A stretch of 64,000 nt of DNA, from NCBI RefSeq assembly GCF_000498395.2, contig NZ_CP010979.1, forward strand, positions 5,800,501 through 5,864,500, given 5' to 3'. The position numbers were made by a program, and so were the translations under genes. Positions 55,543-64,000 of this stretch are shown here, one piece after another (position 1 is the first letter of the stretch; each line of letters begins with the position of its first letter). Under the pieces are notes generated by a model. The model saw only the letters and a program-made list of their open reading frames with translations, made no database searches and had not been told where the DNA came from. Source of the DNA: Pseudomonas putida S13.1.2. GTDB taxonomy: Bacteria > Pseudomonadota > Gammaproteobacteria > Pseudomonadales > Pseudomonadaceae.

Positions 55543-55587
55543 GCAACCTGCGATCGCCCTTTCATGCTTGATTTACGGGAGGTCTTC

Positions 55588-56724
55588 TTGACAAAGCCAG
55601 CCATACTCGCCCTTGCCGACGGCAGTATTTTTCGCGGTGAAGCCATCGGTGCCGACGGTCAGACCGTTGGTGAGGTGGTATTCAACACCGCTATGACCGG
55701 CTACCAGGAAATCCTTACAGACCCTTCCTACGCGCAGCAAATCGTTACCCTGACCTATCCGCACATCGGCAACACCGGTACTACGCCGGAAGATGCCGAG
55801 TCGAACCGTGTCTGGTCCGCTGGCCTGGTCATCCGTGACCTGCCGCTGCTGGCCAGCAACTGGCGTAACACCCAGTCGCTGCCTGAGTACCTCAAGGCCA
55901 ACAACGTTGTTGCCATCGCTGGCATCGACACCCGTCGCCTGACCCGTATCCTGCGTGAAAAGGGCGCCCAGAACGGTTGCATCCTCGCCGGTGACAACAT
56001 CAGCGAAGAAGCCGCCATCGCCGCCGCCCGTGGCTTCCCTGGCCTGAAGGGCATGGACCTGGCCAAGGTCGTTTCCACCAAAGAGCGCTACGAGTGGCGC
56101 TCCAGCGTGTGGGAGCTGAAAACCGACAGCCACCCGACCATCGAAGCCGCCGACCTGCCTTACCACGTGGTCGCCTTCGACTACGGCGTCAAGCTGAACA
56201 TCCTGCGCATGCTGGTTGCCCGTGGCTGCCGCGTGACCGTGGTGCCGGCCCAGACCCCAGCCAGCGAAGTGCTGGCACTCAACCCGGACGGCGTGTTCCT
56301 GTCCAACGGCCCGGGTGACCCCGAGCCGTGCGACTACGCCATCCAGGCGATCAAGGAAATCCTCGAAACCGAGATTCCGGTATTCGGCATCTGCCTCGGC
56401 CACCAGCTGCTGGCCCTGGCCTCCGGCGCCAAGACCGTGAAAATGGGCCATGGTCACCACGGTGCCAACCACCCGGTCCAGGACCTGGACAGCGGCGTGG
56501 TCATGATCACCAGCCAGAACCACGGTTTTGCTGTTGACGAAGCTACCCTGCCGGGCAACGTTCGCGCCATCCACAAGTCGCTGTTCGACGGCACCCTGCA
56601 GGGTATCGAACGCACCGACAAGAGCGCGTTCAGCTTCCAGGGCCACCCTGAAGCGAGCCCTGGCCCGACCGACGTCGCGCCACTGTTCGATCGTTTCACC
56701 GATGCCATGGCCAAGCGCCGCTGA
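55588..56724 (+). CDS. carA: Carbamoyl-phosphate synthase small subunit
   Basis: 378-aa glutaminase subunit that supplies ammonia for carbamoyl phosphate in arginine and pyrimidine synthesis. Starts at TTG 55588 (MTKPAILALADGS), five bases after GGGAGG; the upstream ATG would add residues not usual in the family. The class I glutamine amidotransferase triad is visible: Cys in FGICLGHQLLALASG, His in FQGHPEASPGP and its Glu. Follows a leader with a terminator hairpin. carB lies 105 bases on. Confidence 0.97.
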   Translation: MTKPAILALADGSIFRGEAIGADGQTVGEVVFNTAMTGYQEILTDPSYAQQIVTLTYPHIGNTGTTPEDAESNRVWSAGLVIRDLPLLASNWRNTQSLPEYLKANNVVAIAGIDTRRLTRILREKGAQNGCILAGDNISEEAAIAAARGFPGLKGMDLAKVVSTKERYEWRSSVWELKTDSHPTIEAADLPYHVVAFDYGVKLNILRMLVARGCRVTVVPAQTPASEVLALNPDGVFLSNGPGDPEPCDYAIQAIKEILETEIPVFGICLGHQLLALASGAKTVKMGHGHHGANHPVQDLDSGVVMITSQNHGFAVDEATLPGNVRAIHKSLFDGTLQGIERTDKSAFSFQGHPEASPGPTDVAPLFDRFTDAMAKRR

Positions 56725-56829
56725 GCATCCTGCTTCAAGGCCCCGGGCCGGCTCGCGCCGCGCCCGGAAGCGCCTGACCCAGATTGTTCAAAGCGGCTTG
56801 CCGACTGACCCCGGATTTGAGTGACCACC

Positions 56830-60047
<3,218 letters not shown>

Positions 60048-60051
<4 letters not shown>

Positions 60052-60530
60052 GCATTACCAAGTACCCGATGACCGTCCAGGGCGCTCGCGCCCTGGAAGA
60101 GGAGCACCTGTTCCTGAGCAAGACCGAGCGCCCGCGCCTGAGCCAGGCGATCGGTGAAGCGCGCGAGCTGGGCGACCTCAAGGAAAACGCCGAATACCAT
60201 GCTGCCCGTGAAGAGCAGGGCATGGTCGAGGCGCGTATCCGCGATATCGAAGGCCGTCTGCAGAACTCGGTCGTGATCGACGTGACCACCATCCCTCACA
60301 CCGGCAAGGTGATTTTCGGTACCACCGTGGTACTGGCCAACACCGAAACCGATGAAGAGGTGACCTACCAGATCGTCGGCGAAGATGAAGCCGACGTGAA
60401 GCAGGGCAAGCTGTCGAGCGGCGCACCCATTGCCCGTGCCATCATTGGCAAGGAAGAAGGTGACACCGTCGTCGTCAAGACGCCTAGCGGCACGGTCGAG
60501 TACGAGATTGTCGAAGTCAAGCACATCTGA
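60048..60530 (+). CDS. greA: Transcription elongation factor GreA
   Basis: 160-aa factor that rescues backtracked RNA polymerase. An N-terminal coiled coil carries the acidic tip (SQAIGEARELGDLKENAEYH, with LGDLKENAEY at about 40-49), and a FKBP-like C-terminus follows (GAPIARAIIGKEEGDTVVVK). It overlaps carB by 4 bases and may share its transcript. Confidence 0.98.
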
Positions 60531-60957
60531 CCGGCGCCTGCGGGCGCCATCCCTGGAGGGGATCCTCTGGCAACTGGCCCAGGTTTTCTGGGTCGGTGGC
60601 CTGTGGGTGTTCCATGTGGGGCTGGTGCCTGCGCTCAAGGTCAGTGGCCTGGCGCCGCTGCTGGTGCAGGATATCGCCGGGCAGATCGACCGCTGGTTGA
60701 TCGGCGTGGCGTTGCTTGGCTTGTTGACCCAGCTGGCAGTGCTGGCAAGGGTGGACGGCCTGGCGGCCTGGTGGCGGCAGTTCCGTGGCCAGATGCTGTT
60801 GCTCGGCTTCGGTGCCTGCGTGGGGTATTACACCTTGCGCTACGGTATTTCGGTGGGCGAGCGCTGGCAGATGTTCTGCTTCCTGGTGCTGGGCTTTTCC
60901 GGCATCGTGCTGGTGGCCCAGCCGGTGCCGGTCAGGGCGCGTTCATCGCGCCACTGA
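60508..60957 (+). CDS. DUF4149-like inner-membrane protein
   Basis: About 149-aa protein with four hydrophobic helices (LAQVFWVGGLWVFHVGLVPAL, in part; LIGVALLGLLTQLAVLARV; MLLLGFGACVGYYTLRYG, in part; MFCFLVLGFSGIVLVAQPV). The length and 'WVGGLWVFHVGLVPAL' opening fit the DUF4149 family common between greA and yhbY in pseudomonads. The start is unclear: the best in-frame candidate is TTG 60508, which overlaps the end of greA. Function unknown. Confidence 0.7.
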   Translation: MSKSSTSDRRLRAPSLEGILWQLAQVFWVGGLWVFHVGLVPALKVSGLAPLLVQDIAGQIDRWLIGVALLGLLTQLAVLARVDGLAAWWRQFRGQMLLLGFGACVGYYTLRYGISVGERWQMFCFLVLGFSGIVLVAQPVPVRARSSRH

Positions 60958-60969
60958 CCGGAGCCACCG

Positions 60970-61278
60970 TTACTTGTAACGGTGGATGTTGGACAGCTGC
61001 TTGTTCGGCTGTGGGTTCTTGCGGTAGATCAGTGCTTTCTTGCCGATGGTCTGCACCAGCTCGGCACGGCCGGCCTTGCACAGCTCGGCAATGGTGGCGG
61101 CACGTTCTTCGCGGTCTTCCGAACGAATTTCGACCTTGATCAGCTCATGGTCGACCAGCGCGCGCTCCAGTTCGGCGACTACGCCTTCATTCAGACCGTT
61201 CCCGGCAACGATCAGGACCGGCTTCAGGTCATGACCAATGGACTTGTATTGCTTCTTCTGCTCGTTATTGAGCGGCAT
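60970..61278 (-). CDS. yhbY: Ribosome assembly RNA-binding protein YhbY
   Basis: 102-aa CRM-domain protein that associates with pre-50S particles. It starts MPLNNEQKKQYKSIGHDLKP, has 'VAGNGLNEGVVAELERALVDHELIKV' (in outline, GxxG loop GNGL), and ends HRYK. It is divergent from rlmE, a conserved arrangement in proteobacteria. Confidence 0.93.
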   Translation of the reverse strand: MPLNNEQKKQYKSIGHDLKPVLIVAGNGLNEGVVAELERALVDHELIKVEIRSEDREERAATIAELCKAGRAELVQTIGKKALIYRKNPQPNKQLSNIHRYK

Positions 61279-61380
61279 AATCTGACCCTTTCCGTCTGAT
61301 TCTGTAAAATTGACCGGCATTTTACCCGAGGGCCACCGGCTCCGCCCAGTCAATCACGACGCATATCATCGAGGTGCCCC

Positions 61381-62007
61381 GTGGTACAACGTTCCAAAAG
61401 CAGCGCAAACTGGCTGCGAGAGCATTTTAACGACCCTTTCGTCAAACAGGCGCAGAAGGATGGCTATCGCTCGCGTGCGAGCTACAAACTGCTGGAGATC
61501 CAGGAAAAGGACCGCCTCATCCGCCCGGGCATGAGCGTAATCGACCTCGGCGCGGCGCCAGGGGGCTGGTCGCAGGTGACCAGTCGTCTGATTGGTGGCC
61601 AGGGGCGCTTGATCGCTTCCGACATCCTGGAAATGGACTCCATCCCCGACGTGACCTTCATCCAGGGTGACTTCACCGACGATGCAGTGCTGCAGCAGAT
61701 CCTGGCGGCGGTCGGTGATTCGCACGTAGACCTTGTGATTTCCGACATGGCCCCCAATATGAGTGGTACGCCCGAAGTGGACATGCCGCGCGCCATGTTC
61801 CTCTGCGAGCTGGCGCTGGATCTGGCAACCCGCGTGCTGAAGCCCGGCGGCGATTTCCTGATCAAGATTTTCCAGGGTGAAGGCTTTGATATGTACCTGA
61901 AGGATGTGCGCACCAAGTTCGACAAGGTGCAAATGCGCAAGCCGTCTTCTTCGCGGGACCGTTCCCGTGAACAGTACCTGTTGGGCAAAGGTTTCAAAGG
62001 CGTTTGA
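61381..62007 (+). CDS. rlmE: 23S rRNA (uridine-2'-O) methyltransferase RlmE (FtsJ)
   Basis: 208-aa SAM-dependent enzyme that methylates U2552 of 23S rRNA. The motif 'VIDLGAAPGGWSQV' (about 53-66) and the K-D-K-E tetrad (Lys in SYKLLEI, Asp in ISDMAPNMSG, Lys in FLIKIFQG, Glu in SREQYLL) are visible. It starts at GTG 61381 (MVQRSKSSANW) after GAGGTG. Upstream of ftsH, as in E. coli. Confidence 0.97.
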   Translation: MVQRSKSSANWLREHFNDPFVKQAQKDGYRSRASYKLLEIQEKDRLIRPGMSVIDLGAAPGGWSQVTSRLIGGQGRLIASDILEMDSIPDVTFIQGDFTDDAVLQQILAAVGDSHVDLVISDMAPNMSGTPEVDMPRAMFLCELALDLATRVLKPGGDFLIKIFQGEGFDMYLKDVRTKFDKVQMRKPSSSRDRSREQYLLGKGFKGV

Positions 62008-62200
62008 ACAGCGTGCTGCGGGTGGTCGATAGTTATTTCCAATCGGCCGTCCCGTCTGGATCGTCCGAACTTCGTGTAGTCTAGCTTTCACAAAGGGTTA
62101 CAGACGGTGCCTGCGGCTGCGTAGGTAATGTAGTAAGTTAGGGCGATGAATATCATGCGAGGCACGGCTGCGTCGTGCGCCGGCCTCAGAGGGTAGCGAA

Positions 62201-64000
<1,800 letters not shown>

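Overview
The window is chromosomal DNA of a Pseudomonas, most likely of the P. putida group. The evidence is the tmRNA with tag peptide ANDENYGAECKLAA, the gene order lldR/lldP/lldD/dld - smpB - ratA - bamE - fur - recN - grpE - dnaK - dnaJ - dapB - carAB - greA - yhbY - rlmE - ftsH, and many REP elements of the type GCGGG...CCCGCTCCCACAGG. The taxonomic call rests on recall of gene order and tag sequence; no search was run.

Layout. (1) 1-3112: core-type metabolism, namely two amino-acid ABC permeases (the first cut by the window edge), their periplasmic binding protein and an Ldh2-family NAD(P)H oxidoreductase. (2) About 3170-38270: a roughly 35-kb genomic island inserted at the 3' end of ssrA. 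A tyrosine integrase faces away from ssrA at the right end. Paired 10-bp repeats (TTGGAATACC, 12 bp apart) stand near both ends. (3) 38271-46272: ssrA, a small secreted protein, and the lactate-use cluster (dld, lldD and lldP with divergent lldR). (4) 46289-64000: housekeeping genes for trans-translation, iron control, the outer-membrane BAM complex, SOS repair, heat shock, lysine and carbamoyl-phosphate synthesis, transcription and ribosome maturation, ending in a truncated ftsH.

The island contains, left to right: a decayed IS5-family transposase start; an unknown gene with a ribbon-helix-helix-like C-terminus; an AlpA-type regulator; an inovirus Gp2-like protein; and a complete BREX phage-defence operon (brxE-brxA-brxB-brxC-pglX-[DUF262/HNH nuclease]-pglZ-brxL). 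Then come a leftward module (two small genes, RadC-like, metal-binding-like, DUF932, glycine-zipper/zinc-ribbon) and a five-gene rightward cassette of two dynamin-like GTPases, a tail-anchored coiled-coil protein, a glycine-zipper protein and a Ycf46-like AAA+ ATPase with LRV-like repeats. A small membrane protein, a WYL-domain regulator and the integrase close the island.

Most interesting points. First, the BrxL here seems to lack the Lon-type protease domain and carries instead a C-terminal domain strikingly like the phospholipase-D-fold C-terminus of the eukaryotic ESCRT-linked protein MITD1. Second, the dynamin/AAA+ cassette at 26.8-35.1 kb matches no defence system I can name and is the best candidate for an undescribed membrane-acting system. 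Third, a DUF262/HNH (GmrSD-like) gene is translationally coupled inside the BREX operon. Fourth, the only WYL regulator of BrxR type lies 28 kb from the BREX start, beside the GTPase cassette.
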